Assembly (NCBI RefSeq): GCF_000237925.1
Contig: NC_031502.1
Span: forward strand, 49,329,283 to 49,393,282
Origin: Schistosoma mansoni
Lineage: Eukaryota; Platyhelminthes; Trematoda; Strigeidida; Schistosomatidae
Direction: 5' to 3'
DNA: 64,000 nt
How positions within the stretch are numbered: the first letter of the stretch is position 1; the number at the start of each line of letters is the position of its first letter. Positions 1 through 12,714 of this stretch are shown one piece after another. Both the position numbers and the translations under genes were made by a program. The notes beneath the pieces are model-generated. The model saw only the letters and a list, made by a program, of their open reading frames with translations. It ran no database searches and had not been told where the DNA came from.

Positions 1-60
1 GTTTAACTTGTAGGACATCCCTTTTGAAAGTTCCGCTAATAAAAGTGAGCGCAAATCTAA

Positions 61-84
61 TTTTCCCGCCAGGGTTTCCCGCGG
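61..84 (+). promoter_or_regulatory. Pair of E2F/DP consensus sites
   Basis: Two exact TTTCCCGC octamers lie at 62-69 and 75-82, 13 bases apart in the same orientation, in an otherwise AT-rich flank. TTTSSCGC is the established E2F/DP site. The first downstream gene encodes a DP subunit whose start codon follows a splice acceptor, so its transcription start may lie far upstream, near these sites. That the pair drives this gene is inference; it could equally serve a gene to the left of the window. Confidence 0.5.
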
Positions 85-860
85 AATTTTCACTTATATG
101 AATTCTTATAAATTATATATTATATTTTATCATGAAGATGCTAATGTGTAGTCGAGATTCAACTGCTTTCAGCTCTCAAAATAAGATACTGTTTGTCAAG
201 TTTGCTGTCGCAAGATTTTACGAATTAAAATACGTGAGAAATATCTGTACTATGGAAATGAAGCTTGTTTAATAAGATGTGTCCAGACGAATCATCTTAC
301 TCGTGAGTGTTCATTGTCCTTAATTTCAGGGTAGTGGGCTTATTCACATCAAAACATTGGCTTTTTGATCCCGTCTTCATTAATAAGTTATATTTAGTGT
401 TTTATTTATACAATAAGATGCTTGTGTTAGAGTTTAAAGAGGTTTCCCGACCATTGATCAGTATTCTACAACTTTCATGAGGTACTAAGTTTATTTGAGG
501 TCTCTGAAAAAAGTATTGGTTATGCTAACTAGTCCAGTCAGTGGTACAGGAAGAATATATTTTGATTACACTGAGTGCATTGAGATTCAGTTCGTGAGTA
601 TTAGTGGATAGCTTCAGTGGTTGAAGTGTATCTATCATTATACTTAATGGTTAAACGTGTGAAAATTTTGTCCAGCCTCACAGTTGATCCGTCTATTTGT
701 TCATGTGATAACAGTCGAGAGAGGGGTTTCTGTCATTGCTAATTTCACTATCACTTGCATAGTCTGTATTTTTATATAAACAATATGATTCATTGCCCTA
801 AAGCTCAATATGTTATATTTTTTACACAATGGTTTTCAGGCTTCTAAAGGTGACTTTGTA
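85..860 (+). other. Upstream region, possible non-coding first exon
   Basis: No coding exon is recognised. Two good donor-like sites occur, GTGAGT at about 302 and at about 593. Either could end a non-coding first exon spliced to the acceptor at 3058. The exon itself cannot be delimited from sequence alone. Confidence 0.25.
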
Positions 861-864
861 GTGT

Positions 865-1065
865 AATCAGTCAGTCACTCACAACGTAAAACCTGCACTT
901 ATGTACATTCATTCAAGTTGCCATACTCTGTTAACACAGAAGTATCGCGCGGAATTCCATTATAGTGGAAGTAGTAACAATATTAGTGGTAATTGGAAAG
1001 ATCAGGGATCAAAGATATGACTCGAAGGAAGTACAAATTACCGAAAGAAAAGTTATGAGGAATTA
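865..1065 (+). repeat. Interspersed repeat F (CAGTCAGT...ACAACGTA family)
   Basis: Begins with a CAGTCAGTCACTCACAACGT-like head, then a segment on the pattern gttgccatac...ttaacacag, then tagtggaagtagtaac. The same order of blocks recurs at 32425-32660 and 39095-39345, with partial copies at 3719 and 29385. No coding capacity or known class recognised. Confidence 0.6.
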
Positions 1066-1094
1066 GGTTGGTGTTACGTAACACATGTACCGGC

Positions 1095-1835
1095 AACCTC
1101 AGTTGATAAAGGTTCACTACCTCATCAATCGATTTCCCACCTTTACTAGAACTCTATTCCTAAGCTGGGCATTGCTTACTCCTTTCAACTATTTCACTTC
1201 CTATCATTAATCCAAGCGGTAACTTAGGCCAATCCTGAAGTAGCATTTTATGTTCTAAGGGAGAGAACTGCATCCCAAAAATGCTTTCATTGTTTCCTAA
1301 GATGGTCAGAAGACTGCATTTTGTCAGCTTCACTTAACTGTATCATGTGCTCATTCTAAGTCAGGAAATAAATCTAGTATTAGATTAACTACTGAAAAGT
1401 CAGACAATGAAAGTGTTATCCCTAAGAGCCTGTGTGTGTCAGAGTTAAGTAAAATTGTAGAAAGCGAACAACCCTGACGAACGCCACCTCAAGTAACCCA
1501 TTCGAAATCACAGTTCGCTATAAGCCCTAATTTAACCAGAAGTGTTCGAGTCAAGAGCCTGTGCAAGGTTAATGTACTTTTTTAGAACGCCTTCCAATGG
1601 CAGATACTGCCATAGAAACTCATAATCATCAAAGTCGAACACTGCCTAGTAGTCAAGGAGTACAGTTATAGTAGGACGTCAAAAAGTGTATATGTTCCAT
1701 AATCTCTGGAAGGGTGAATACTTGGTCTATAGTAGCAGCAGTGTAAAGTGCAACCTCATTTTTGACGCTTTATTTTTCTGGTTATTACATATTGATTCTT
1801 CATATCAACCAAGTAAAATTACTGGCAGGATCAGG
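1095..1835 (-). mobile_element. Decayed LINE reverse-transcriptase fragment
   Basis: On the - strand, pieces of a non-LTR reverse transcriptase can be read in shifting frames: a segment like DQVFTLPEIMEH, then AVFDFDDYEFLWQYLPLEG (the A/FD motif region), then NTSG, and further on KMLLQDWP. The first piece lines up with QIFTLRQVLEH in the large LINE ORF at 39776-41680, so both probably belong to one family. Many stops and frameshifts mark this as an old copy. A short + strand ORF here (1686-1931) is its antisense shadow. Confidence 0.6.
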
Positions 1836-2094
1836 AATGACAAATATGAGAAGAATAATTCTCACAATACAGTTTGTGACACTTCAATTAACAACATTTC
1901 TCAACAGACGTCCGGGATAGTGAACACTTGAAAAAACTCGTTTTCAAGGCATTTTTGGCTTGGATAATTCTTTACTAAACTTCTTACTGTAGATTTTAAT
2001 CCAAGGTGAATATAAGAAATCTTATCACGGTGATTAAATCTTACCGCTTAGGAACATGCACTACTTATTTAAACACTTAAACGGTTGGTACAAG

Positions 2095-2560
2095 GAAGCA
2101 CGAAGTAGGTATGGGCCACATAAATCATTCGATTTGTGTAAGGGCTGGGATACTTCCCGGGGGCCCGAACCGAACCAGATGGTTTTCTTAGGGGGGCACA
2201 CCTCGAGTCATATGAAAGTCTAATGCACAAGGCAGTGGAGCAACGTCAGGAGATTTAGTTCCATGGTAGTCGGTGACCGACGATAGGTTCATACGCCATT
2301 TGTTTTCTTCAAGATACTGGAGCTCATGTGCACCTTTGGTTTAGAATTAGGGTTCTCCAACTCCCTTATGTGGATCCTCTATGTCCGCCGACCCGGGTAA
2401 AGCGCCGGTTATTCTCTTTTTGTCCTCTCAATTTCGTAAACAACACAACAGCGAGAAGGCTGTGAGTAGGACTTCCCTGGCAGTGGCTGTATACTCTACC
2501 GTACCAGGGCATTTGGGAGCACTAGCTGGGATTCGAATCACTAGCACGTTTATTTAAATT
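2095..2560 (-). repeat. Interspersed repeat R, inverted copy
   Basis: Reverse-complement copy of a roughly 500-base repeat also found at 15085, 15810 and 35040. Shared blocks include accagggcattt, aggacttccctggcagtgg, cctctcaatttcgt and the block around atactggagctcatgtgcacc. Richer in G+C than its surroundings. No intact reading frame. It may be the 3' end of a LINE, because forward copies finish in a TTTAAATAATAAATAA-like tail. Confidence 0.65.
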
Positions 2561-3039
2561 TTTATTTGGTCCAAGGCTTCAATGCATTTACTGATTAGAT
2601 CGTAGTTATGTTTCTAATGCACATTGTCAGGTATTTACGATAACCGGGAAGTTATCAGTACTCTTTGCTGGAAAATCTCAAGCAATATAGATAGGTTACT
2701 TCGAATTAATTTCCTCCTAGAAATCTTATTCGTTGGATAAGATTATTATGTATTCAATCCCAGTACAACTTGAGGAAGTTCTGTTAGAGATGTCCTAGCA
2801 GTAGTCACTTTCCGACCAGTGACACTGCTGAAAGACATTTTTTTGGATAACAGAATTCAAAGTGGTCTTGTTCTGAAAACGTGACAGCAAGCTCAAAGAA
2901 CAGCTTCTTACGGCTAGTGACTCAACCTGATCACCATGTCATTATAGCTGCTTCACTCTTTACTCAACCACTAGATCAGCTTGTTTGTATGTAGTCTTAT
3001 TCACTAATTTTTAACCAACAGCTAATCAGGTTGTTTCTA

Positions 3040-3058
3040 ATGTAACCTCATACTTCAG
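3040..3058 (+). promoter_or_regulatory. 3' splice acceptor abutting the DP start codon
   Basis: A pyrimidine-containing tract ending in TACTTCAG lies immediately before the ATG at 3059. The first coding exon therefore seems to begin exactly at the start codon. This fits either cis-splicing from a non-coding first exon or trans-splicing of a leader. The flatworm spliced leader ends in AUG, which would place a second in-frame AUG before this one. Confidence 0.5.
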
Positions 3059-6000
3059 ATGGACCCTTATGGAGCAGTATCGGCAGATCTATTCGATATA
3101 CCAGCTGCGGAACAAGAAATAACTGTTGGGTCTAATGATCAACCAATTGTATCAGGAAATTCAAATTTATCAGGAGTTGGACATTCTGCTGTATCTAGTG
3201 CGGGGACTATCACTGTAGGAGCAGATGGAACGTTACACTTTCAAAAGGCACCATCTGGTCAACAAGGCCCACGCGTCATAATGTTGCAGAGGAGTGCTCC
3301 AGGGTCTGGACCGACTGTGCCAAACTCTCCTGTTCAACGTCCAGGATTAAAGGTAACTTTATACATCAGATTACTTCTGTTTATCAGATATGGTTTCTGA
3401 TAGTCATGTATATTTACAACAATCATTTTAACACTTAAAACAAGATTCCATGGTGTAATCCTTAAATTCATTATTTGACATGACAACGTTATAATTGGTG
3501 CTTAGTGGTTTGATTTCTCATCGCTTAATCCGTAAAGCCTGTAGAGTATCCTGTTAATCAAATTCTTTTTTTCTTTTCAAGACTGTAAAGATAATTACTG
3601 TTCCGGGTCAAGGTGCTGGAGGTAAACCTCTAAAGGCAGCAGGTAAGCCATAACTTGTGCGTATATTATGGGTTAACGTTTGATTTATGGGCATATTTTA
3701 ATTGTTGAAATATAATGCTCAGTCGATTAACCACACGCAACGTAGAACCTGACACATGCGTACGTTACGTATGACAGACTACTGATCGGTTACTGGTGTA
3801 AAATAGTGTTTTTAATTGTTAGCTACTTAACGGTAGAGAAACAGTCTTTGGCGGTGAAAGATATATAGCGGTTGAAAGTGCGCAACCACCAAGTTATTTA
3901 GTTTTGGTTGTACGAATGATTCTGATAAAAAATTCCAGACGGATCGATGAGAATATCAGCTGATTGAGGTTGTTGGGGAGCATGATGCTCATACCCAACC
4001 TTCAGTTCTGACCAGCATAAGAATAAGCTGGAGAAACAGTTCGGGACGAGGTGGCAAAAATGTGGCATCTGCCCTGAAAATCATTGACCGCCTGGTCTGT
4101 GCCGTTTGATACGACCTAAATTGTCTTGTTGGAGTTCGTGCGAAAAATAACCTACGGTTCAAAGTACGGCCCAAAATCGACCTCGGTGCCGCAAGTGCAT
4201 AGATTTCCTAAATTTCCTTATAAATCTTCATTTTACACTTCACACTATCTTTTCAAACTGTATTTCTCGTAATGTTTCCCACTGCAGTGGCTATCATTGT
4301 TTTCACACTTCCGGTATTTATGCCTACTTCTCTCTATCGTGATGTAAATTGTATGAAAACCACGTATCTGTTTTAGATAATAGACTGTGTACATCTTTGT
4401 TAGAGGAAATAACTTTTATTAACTTCCTTTGTGTACGCACCCCATGTCAGCATTACATTTGAACTCAAACGAATGTCTTTAATAATTATTCAATAATACT
4501 GAAAAGCTGTTGATCTTCAGTTTTTGTTGTGAATCATAGCGTATGTCGTTCTATTTTTAGTGATACCAATGCATATGCTGCAAAGAACTGTCAAAATACT
4601 TCCTGCTGGGGGTCAGCAAGTGATAAATTCTAGCGGCGCTACTGTAACATCAAATTTCCCACGTGTTCTTACCATCCGTCCTCAGTTATCATCTGGTCCC
4701 ACAGTCTTGACTGGTGCTACCGCTATTACACCTGTGAGACCTGTAAGTTTACTACATATAAGTTCTTAATTTTGACCACTTTAGAAAATATAAACTTTTT
4801 TGTTTCAGACATGGGACCAGTTTAGTTTTGGTCAACCGTTTAAAGATATCTTTTTCCTTGTTACTTGCCTTATCATTGATTAGTCTCTTCTTATTCATCA
4901 CTCATGATTAGGGCACGCTGATTTTTTCTGGTGCTTCATCAACACAGTTCACAGGATCTCCAGTCAGCTATCAAAGTTCTGAGGATGTTGAAAATCAAAT
5001 GATTATAGGGTCTGGAGGTGAAATTATTAATGGAGCTCCTCACGGTGTACTTACAACTTCTGGTTATTACGATATAAATATGCATAATGCCGCTGGCTTC
5101 GAACACTCGGCTAGTCCGGCTGGTCGTGAGGAGGGTGAAGAACAGGAACAGTAAGTTGTCGTCACTTGATATATATTCCTCGTTTTCAAAAACTTAACTG
5201 ACACTTCACAATATGCTACAAGTTTTATTATTAAGCATGTTCATTATCATTATGAATCTTCATAAATTGTGTTTTACAGTCTAGCATGTAGTATTTGAAA
5301 GTTGAGTAAATAAGTTTTCTTTGGAACTGTCTTATCGAAATAACTTTCTTAAAACTCGAGTTTCATCGTTATAAAGAATAGTGATAAATATATATAATTA
5401 TTCTTATTTTAATGTAGATACGTCCACATTTTTATTTTTTTGTTTTGTATGGATTCTAGTATATTTTCCTCATACTCTGTTGGTCATGGAAATTTTACTT
5501 ACTGTATGCCATTACTTCGTTCATCATAATTTGATACTCTATATTCCCTTTTTTAGGGTTACAACAGGTCTGAAAACCAATGGTCTTCGACGTTATGCTC
5601 GTTGTGTTTGTAACAAGGTTAAAGAGAAAGGTATAACTTCCTATAGTGAGGTTGCTGATGAACTTGTACACGAGTATGCTGCTGAACACCCTATGATTCC
5701 ATCTGAACAAGTGAGTTTCTGAGTTTGTTTCTTGACAAAGATTATTTTGAAAATTTAAAAAATACTCAACAAATCACGTTATTTTTGTAGCTTCATTATA
5801 TTCAGAAGAATATCCGTCGGCGTGTTTATGATGCATTAAATGTTTTAATGGCCTTAAATGTACTTCAAAAAGAGAAAAAGGAGATCCGTTGGGTTGGATT
5901 GCCCGTAAATATGATAGAAGAATGTCGGCGTTTGGAAGAAGAGCGTGAAAAGCGACAGATTTCTCTGCGGAATAAAGTATGTCCATGATGTTATCAGATT

Positions 6001-9000
6001 AACTAATTACAATTTGGTTTCATTTTTCGGAATAATACTGTATATTTTACGCCACCATTGTGGTAAGCTAGTGGAAATATGTGCGTTTTTCTTAGGTATT
6101 AATGATTTATCAAAAGTTATCAAAAGTCTACGATCAGGTTAATTATTCTGACCCGAAATTCCCTGTTCTTGATTATGTAGTTTCAGTGGATCATTTATTT
6201 TTTTCTGAAAATCCGTTTACGTAATCGTGTTCATCCCGTTTTTCCTAACTTCTATTAAAAGATCAGTAGTCTGATTTCAATTCCATCCTGTGTATCTTAG
6301 CAATATCTACTCTCAAATAAGTGGACTTCACACCACTTTACGGAACCCTACATTTGAACGAAGTTAGATTATCTTCACATTACATTTTACTTTTTTGTTC
6401 GTGAAAGGACTGATAGGTAGTTTTTTCTACAAAGTTATTGCTCTGTAATATCGTATTATAAAGTTTTGTAAATTAATGACCGTAACAAAGTATGCTTAAA
6501 AGCACAAACTAGGTCAAAGAAAGTGGATATGTTGGGATAATCCTTAAACCAATAATCGCACGCGCTTTTCGAATCCCAATTCAAGTGGCTTGAAAGGACG
6601 TTTTTCGGCCATCGAATCACATCTCAAACTAGCCACACATACAACAATATAGTGTCATTTTACTATGGGTGCTAATTTACTTTAACTTGTTTTGTACCAT
6701 ACCCGTCGTTACATATCATGGCTTCCACCTAAAATTTATTAGTGTTTCTTTGCGCAAACAAGCTACTACTTCAAATAAAGATTTGAAACTTTTCCAAAAA
6801 TATTATTTCTAAATATACTTAGCTTTCCAGGCTCATGCATTCGTTACTAAATGATATCTTTTGATCATAATTTTCCGTTATCAATTGTTATTTCAGACTG
6901 TTGAAATACAAGATCTCATCATGCAATTGATTGCTTTCAAAAACCTTGTAATGCGCAATAAAATCAATGATCGGTGTAGACGTGATCGTACGGTTTCAGA
7001 ATCTCACACCTGTGGTGGATCACGTAACATTGATACTGATTCAGATAAAATGACATCTAATGGTACTTCGAAAATTCGTAACGAAAAGATTCCTTTACCA
7101 TTTTTGGTGATATCCACTCACAGAAAAACTGTTATTGATTGCAATATATCCACTGATAAGTAAGTTGGATCTGCCTTCAATTAGTTTATCCACTTTAAAT
7201 AATAATTGAATATGGAATGCATAATCTCTGAGACAGCTTTTTAATGTAAGAATACCATTAGATTAACACCTTTGAACAATCCTGTCCTTTTTTACTCAAA
7301 CTACCAATGTGATCCTCCATTTCTGTGAATATGATTGCTAGTTTTACACTAGGTTACAAGGCTAACTATAATTTTCTGTTCATTTGCTACTGTTGTATAG
7401 CACATAAACAAAAATAGCATGAGATCTTACAATAATTTTATTACGTTGCCATGGTTTACATTAGGATATGAATGGGAAGGCTATGACGAAAAAAGAAAGA
7501 ATTGACTAAATAGTATTTGGATTTATTATAAAATTAGTGTTAAGTTTCTGTCACGGAACAGTGTTTAATGGTTCGACGACCGAATTCTAGGCTGTTAAGG
7601 TGAGGGAGAAGATTACTGGTCTATGGATGGCTTGCAGTGATACCATGTGACGGAGTGACGACTGCTTACAATACCGCGTTATTAGTGATTGAAGATCAAA
7701 GAAAAAGTTACTAGCCAGGGAAGTAGGTTTTTCATCTAATAAAATGACATACTTATATACAAGGTGTTAACACAAAAGTGGTTAGATGTTATAGATGATT
7801 AGACAAAATCAATTTTGTAAGTCGATCATTCTCTAATGTACAAAGGCCTAACTGTTAGACTTAATTCTAACCCACCATATCAGTTTCGAAGGAGGATTTC
7901 GCTGTTCAAGAGTGTTTCTTTTATTTCTAATCGTATTCATTAGGTGTTATTCCATCATTCCCTTTTTTACAACTTGATCGTCGGAAAAAAACAATATCGT
8001 CAGTGGTAAACAAGAAATATAATTCAAGTGATTGAAAAAGTCAAGTAATAAGACGTACAGAACAATATTTAACCTGAAGAGCTACAGAAGTATAAAAAAT
8101 GTGTACTCCATCGTAGCCAATTTCAAGCCACCTCAAACGTATGGGAAAGATCTTTGAATGAACCTCAATCACTAAATTAGCTTTTCTTAGCACGGTTCAA
8201 ACTGTTACTCTTTGGTTTCTTATGTGTATACCGATTCCTACTTTGTCTGCCTTTGCTCTTCTTGAAGCATAACTGTTTTTCGCCCAGGTAGAATGTAGTT
8301 AGGAAAGAATAGCACAAATTTCATATAATTCAACTGATAAATGTTCACAACCTCATCACCCTAATCACCATCTTGACTTTAAGATCTTACACCTGATTGA
8401 ATTTATGATAAAATCGCAGTTTTCCATTACACTTATTTGTTAGGCGTTAATCTGAATTGTGTCGTAACCCATTCTTTCTCCTACCTATCAGATTTTCACC
8501 CGTAATTTAAACTAATATTTTAATATAACTTAACAACCAAGTACGGAAACGTGTATCTAGATTAAAGCCACACTATTTGGGTGATACTTCTTGGAAGCCA
8601 ACACCAAAGTTGCTAGAGGCAGGTGTTAGTTTACGACTTAGTAGTTGAAAATTCAGTGTTTTGATCATTAAGCCGCGTCTGTTGCAAACTTATTCTAAAG
8701 CCTGTTATTAACAATTGTCCTACATAGTACATATTTCATGTAACCAAAGTGGCTAATATATGTCATGATTTCCAAGAATTTAGAGACATTTAATAAATAT
8801 ATTCTTTATTGAAAGCTATATCACTTTCGTGTAAACAGATTTATGTTAATTTTTTCTTAGGTTGGAATATTTATTTAATTTCGATCAAGCCTACGAAATA
8901 CGCGATGAAGTTGACACCTTAAAACGCATGGGTTTAATGCTTCGCCTTGGTACTATTCATTGTACACAAGAAGAGTATAATCAATGCTTAGAGTTGGTAC

Positions 9001-10422
9001 CACCATCTCTGAGATTTTATGTAGAGGGTAAGTGGTCCTTTCTACTTTTCATTAGTGTTTTGCTCTAATCACCAGATTGAGTGATGGGATATTCATATTT
9101 TAGAAAGAAAATTATTCATTTATTTAATGTCATAAAACATTACTATCGTCAAATGATATTCTTTAAAAAATATAATTCATGTAGTATGAAAGGTTCAAAG
9201 TATGGCTTTTATTGAGTCGTATATAGGCCTTAACTTTTTTAGACGACCATCTGATTTTGATTGTATTGTGATGGTTATTCAAATATGTTCGATGTCTTTG
9301 TTTTATGTGTTATACATATACTTGTAAGATAAAAGAAGTTAAAGCCTATAAAGTTGGTTAATTCAATCTATTTTATCACAAACTAGTAAGTTGCATAGCT
9401 AATGCTATATTTTCTCACTATGTCATTTAGTTGGATTATTGATGTACTTTGATAGATTCTCTTAAGTACTTATCACCCAATCCATATCACATACTTAATA
9501 GTCAGTTATCTTTATTAATTCATCGTCGTTTGGCATACACTAAACACTTTAGTAAACTCCAAAAGTCACTGTTTACTGGAGTATACCTTTTATATTCTAC
9601 TCGCTTTTTACGGAATACAAATGCTTCACAATACTTTATGTGAATTTCGAAATATTATACAACATCGTATGATATTCGTTCTAATTCGTTTTTGTTTTCT
9701 TCCTAGCCATTTACGAACGACGTCAGGCTATTGTACCTGACTTTGAGGCGCTTCATCAACAAAGAAGATTATTTGTTGAAGCCAGACTAGCTGCCGCGGC
9801 TGCAGCAGGTCATACAGATGAAGGTGGTGATACTATGGGATCCGGTGCTCATGCAGGGTCAGTGAACGTGCATCAACAGTTAGATCACTCCTTACGTAGC
9901 AGTCAGCGATCACCAATCGATGCCAACTCTCACTATACTAGCCTGTTCGATACAGCGAATACAAATGTAAATGAAGGTGGTTTACGGCAGCTTTATTTGA
10001 ATCGAAGTCCAGACGATGAAGATGGTGGTCATATTTCTGGATCTGTTTCTAATAGTGGATTTGTGCCTGGCGATACTCAGCATTATGCTCGTGCAGCCGC
10101 ATCTCGTGGTTATGTTGTACCAGGTGGTCCAGGGGGACTTTTACGCCATCGACAGCATACTCCATCTTCCGGAGTCTCTAGCATTTTAAACCGTCAGTTT
10201 AGAAGTGATGGGGCTTCTCGCATGGGTTCGTCAACCTTGATCAGAACTCTAATTAGTGATAGCCGTGAAATGGCTTCTTCAGTAATTGGCGTCAACAATG
10301 AGCATCCCATGGCTCATAGTGATGATACAAATGATGAACTAGTGGATCCTGACGAAATTATTGAAGATCATGGTGATGATGAGGACGAAGATGAGGATGA
10401 TGACGACATGGAAGATGTCTAG
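3059..10422 (+). CDS. TFDP: Transcription factor DP (E2F dimerisation partner), 9 exons
   Basis: Coding exons: 3059-3352, 3582-3642, 4561-4742, 4912-5150, 5557-5710, 5791-5976, 6897-7159, 8861-9027, 9707-10422. All have GT/AG borders and their phases join to 2262 nt (753 residues). Residues 1-258 are Ser/Thr/Gly/Pro-rich and poorly conserved. About 262-350 is the winged-helix DNA-binding domain, with [26 protein letters not shown] and the DP/E2F contact [11 protein letters not shown] (319-329), then [10 protein letters not shown]. About 355-525 is the DP coiled-coil/marked-box dimerisation region: [38 protein letters not shown] short Ala run (about 543) and a strongly acidic tail (721-753) follow, as in vertebrate DP proteins. 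Known role: pairs with E2F to bind TTTSSCGC sites and control S-phase genes. At 753 residues it is much longer than human DP1 (about 410); the excess is the N-terminus and the Ser/Gly/Asp-rich region after 550. Which paralogue name fits cannot be decided. Confidence 0.96.
3719..3790 (+). repeat. Repeat F, partial copy in DP intron 2
   Basis: Short stretch TCAGTCGATTAACCACACGC followed by aacgtagaacctgacaca matches the head of repeat F; the rest is missing. Intronic. Confidence 0.45.
3900..4200. other. GC-richer block in DP intron 2, unrecognised
   Basis: About 300 bases with visibly higher G+C than the rest of the intron. A 61-codon open frame on the - strand (3989-4174) resembles nothing I know. 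Probably an old repeat fragment. Confidence 0.25.
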
Positions 10423-10531
10423 ACGTTGATTCTAAAACTTATAGACGATATTTTGCAATAACTTGTTTTTACCAATTATATCTGTATCTATATTACGTAA
10501 TTTTGTACATCAGATTCTTTTCATGATCATA

Positions 10532-10537
10532 AATAAA
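10532..10537 (+). terminator. Poly(A) signal of the DP gene
   Basis: AATAAA 110 bases after the stop codon, followed by an A-rich stretch. Canonical eukaryotic polyadenylation hexamer in the expected place. Confidence 0.65.
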
Positions 10538-10539
10538 AG

Positions 10540-12700
10540 TCACATTAAAAATTAAATGGATAGGGTTTCAAGATTTATGAATTTAGTTTATAATTATATG
10601 TTAATTGTTTTATTTATTGCCTACGGTAATCTTTGTATTTGCGTTCATTTTGGTGTACTTTACAGTTATTGGTTAAACTTACATGGATAGCCCTTCTTGT
10701 TGTTTACATGTTAATTTCTTCTTATCTCCCCTGGAATTAATGTTTACATTCACCCATAATAAAATTTTTGTATAGTATATTATTTTCTATTCAATATGAA
10801 TTTAATTTAATTCTAACCAAAATTTCATGTATGAAGTAATTGTCCCTATTAAAAACGTTAGTGATAATGTAGGATTGTACTGTAACCTTATTATGAACTC
10901 TCAGTGATTCACTTGATTTTTCTATCGCGTACATCTCCTGACTATCTGTTTGACGTTTGATTTATCGGTTTTTCGGACAGATGTATACATTTAATGCTCT
11001 CTTTAATGGGTTTCACCAGAACTGATTACTATACCTTCACATTACCTGTTACACTGCACAGCATTCGGAATAATAGCGATCTTAACCGGCATTCCGTTTT
11101 AGAACTTAATCATAGTTTGTTTCACACCATTTTATGCATTCTCTCGTAAACCTTGATCACTATTTTGTTGTGAAATATTTTGTGAACGTCATTTGTCACA
11201 TTAGTTAATCCTTCAAATGCCTAGATAAAATACTTAAAATTTTGTATGTATATCATATATTCATATCCATTATACGATACTGACTTACACTAAAAGGGAT
11301 AAAACTATTAATAGCTGTCAACACAGTCAAAGAATACAGTGGCTAGTTCAATATGGCCTAAGAAATAATAATCACTTCATATAAGCAACTGGCAGCTGGA
11401 AAATTGTGCAAGAAATTAGTAGCTACTTATAAGTAATACGGTTGGAATACATAAATCATAGGGAATACCCATCAGGTCAACCTCTACTGGCACCATAAAA
11501 ATACACAAACCGAAGCAGGTAGCAAACAATTCACCCCATCATTGTGAAAAGAGCGATTCCGATTTAGGGCACTACCTGGGAATTACACATTTCTCCACCA
11601 AAGTATGCAAGCTAAACCAGTGCGCTTTTGTCAAAAATCATATGTTCAGTAATTTTCTTTATTTTCATTGTTGGTTTAAAACTAGGGATTTCAAAATGTC
11701 TCATTATAATTTATGAAAGCTTAACAATTCTAAGCAGTAAAACAAGTATATCATATCTCGCACATCCATACAAAGCATCCCAAACATTCCCGTGTTTTCA
11801 CTCGTGACACAGATAAAGCTTCACTTCTTGCCACTAATAGAAGGACCATGCCCTACTTTGCGATCAACCCATAATAATCGAATCTAAAGGGCATCACTGT
11901 TGTTTTTTATGATAAACTGGGATAAGACTTACGTTCATAGTAGAGCACTACGTTAGCTGAAATAAAATCAAAATGATGTAAAAGTATTATAGATAACCCA
12001 AATTGGGACGTTTACTAAGTACACTTAATAAGTAGTCTGATATCTTTTTAACTAACAGAGTAAACTGGGCGAAGTCAATGTAATATTTTAGTGTAAATTA
12101 ATGTCTTTTATCAGTGAGTTTATGTGCACAGTTGTAATTTCCGTGTGTAACTGATAAATAAAGCGAAAATGAATTAATACTCGATAAAGAGTATATTATA
12201 AACAGTTGTGAATGCTTTTCGTATGTTCATCTATCAAGTGGTGTACAGCAGATTCACATCTAATACATTGGATGGTGTTTTTATTCAATTATATTGATCT
12301 TAAGTTATTCAACTAATATAATAAAATGGAGAGTTGCTAAAAATTTATGTAAAACATATGATACACTCTAGTGAGTTGATTGGTTTTATGAAATTTCCAA
12401 GTAGTCTTAAGCACACACTGATATCTGCAGAACTAATAGGAACCAGGAATAACTGAACAGTTGTTTCGTCTGAACTTGCTGTTGTGCTTGTCGTTTTATT
12501 CCAAGTATAATCTTGTTCGAGGCTGATATCCACTATATGGCAATTTGAGACGTGTGGGAAACCTGTTCGACAGTGAAAATATAAATAGTCAGGCGTCGAC
12601 ATCATAAAATACTTATCTGTTTTCCATTATCATCAAAAGTATTCTCTGTTATCATACTGATTGTTCATTCAGAAGGAAATTTTTAACATGGTCGGCAATA
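10540..12700. other. Intergenic region between DP and TDP1
   Basis: AT-rich. I find no exon, RNA gene or clear repeat. An 86-codon open frame on the - strand (12345-12605) has no recognisable content. The TDP1 promoter or non-coding first exon should lie here if the gene is transcribed independently. Confidence 0.4.
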
Positions 12701-12714
12701 TTTTGTATCTATAG

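Noticed and set aside
5381-5722. A 113-codon frame taken as a whole exon of the DP gene
   Set aside because: Only 5557-5710 is coding; the earlier part is intron up to the acceptor TTTTTTAG, as the phase with exon 4 shows.
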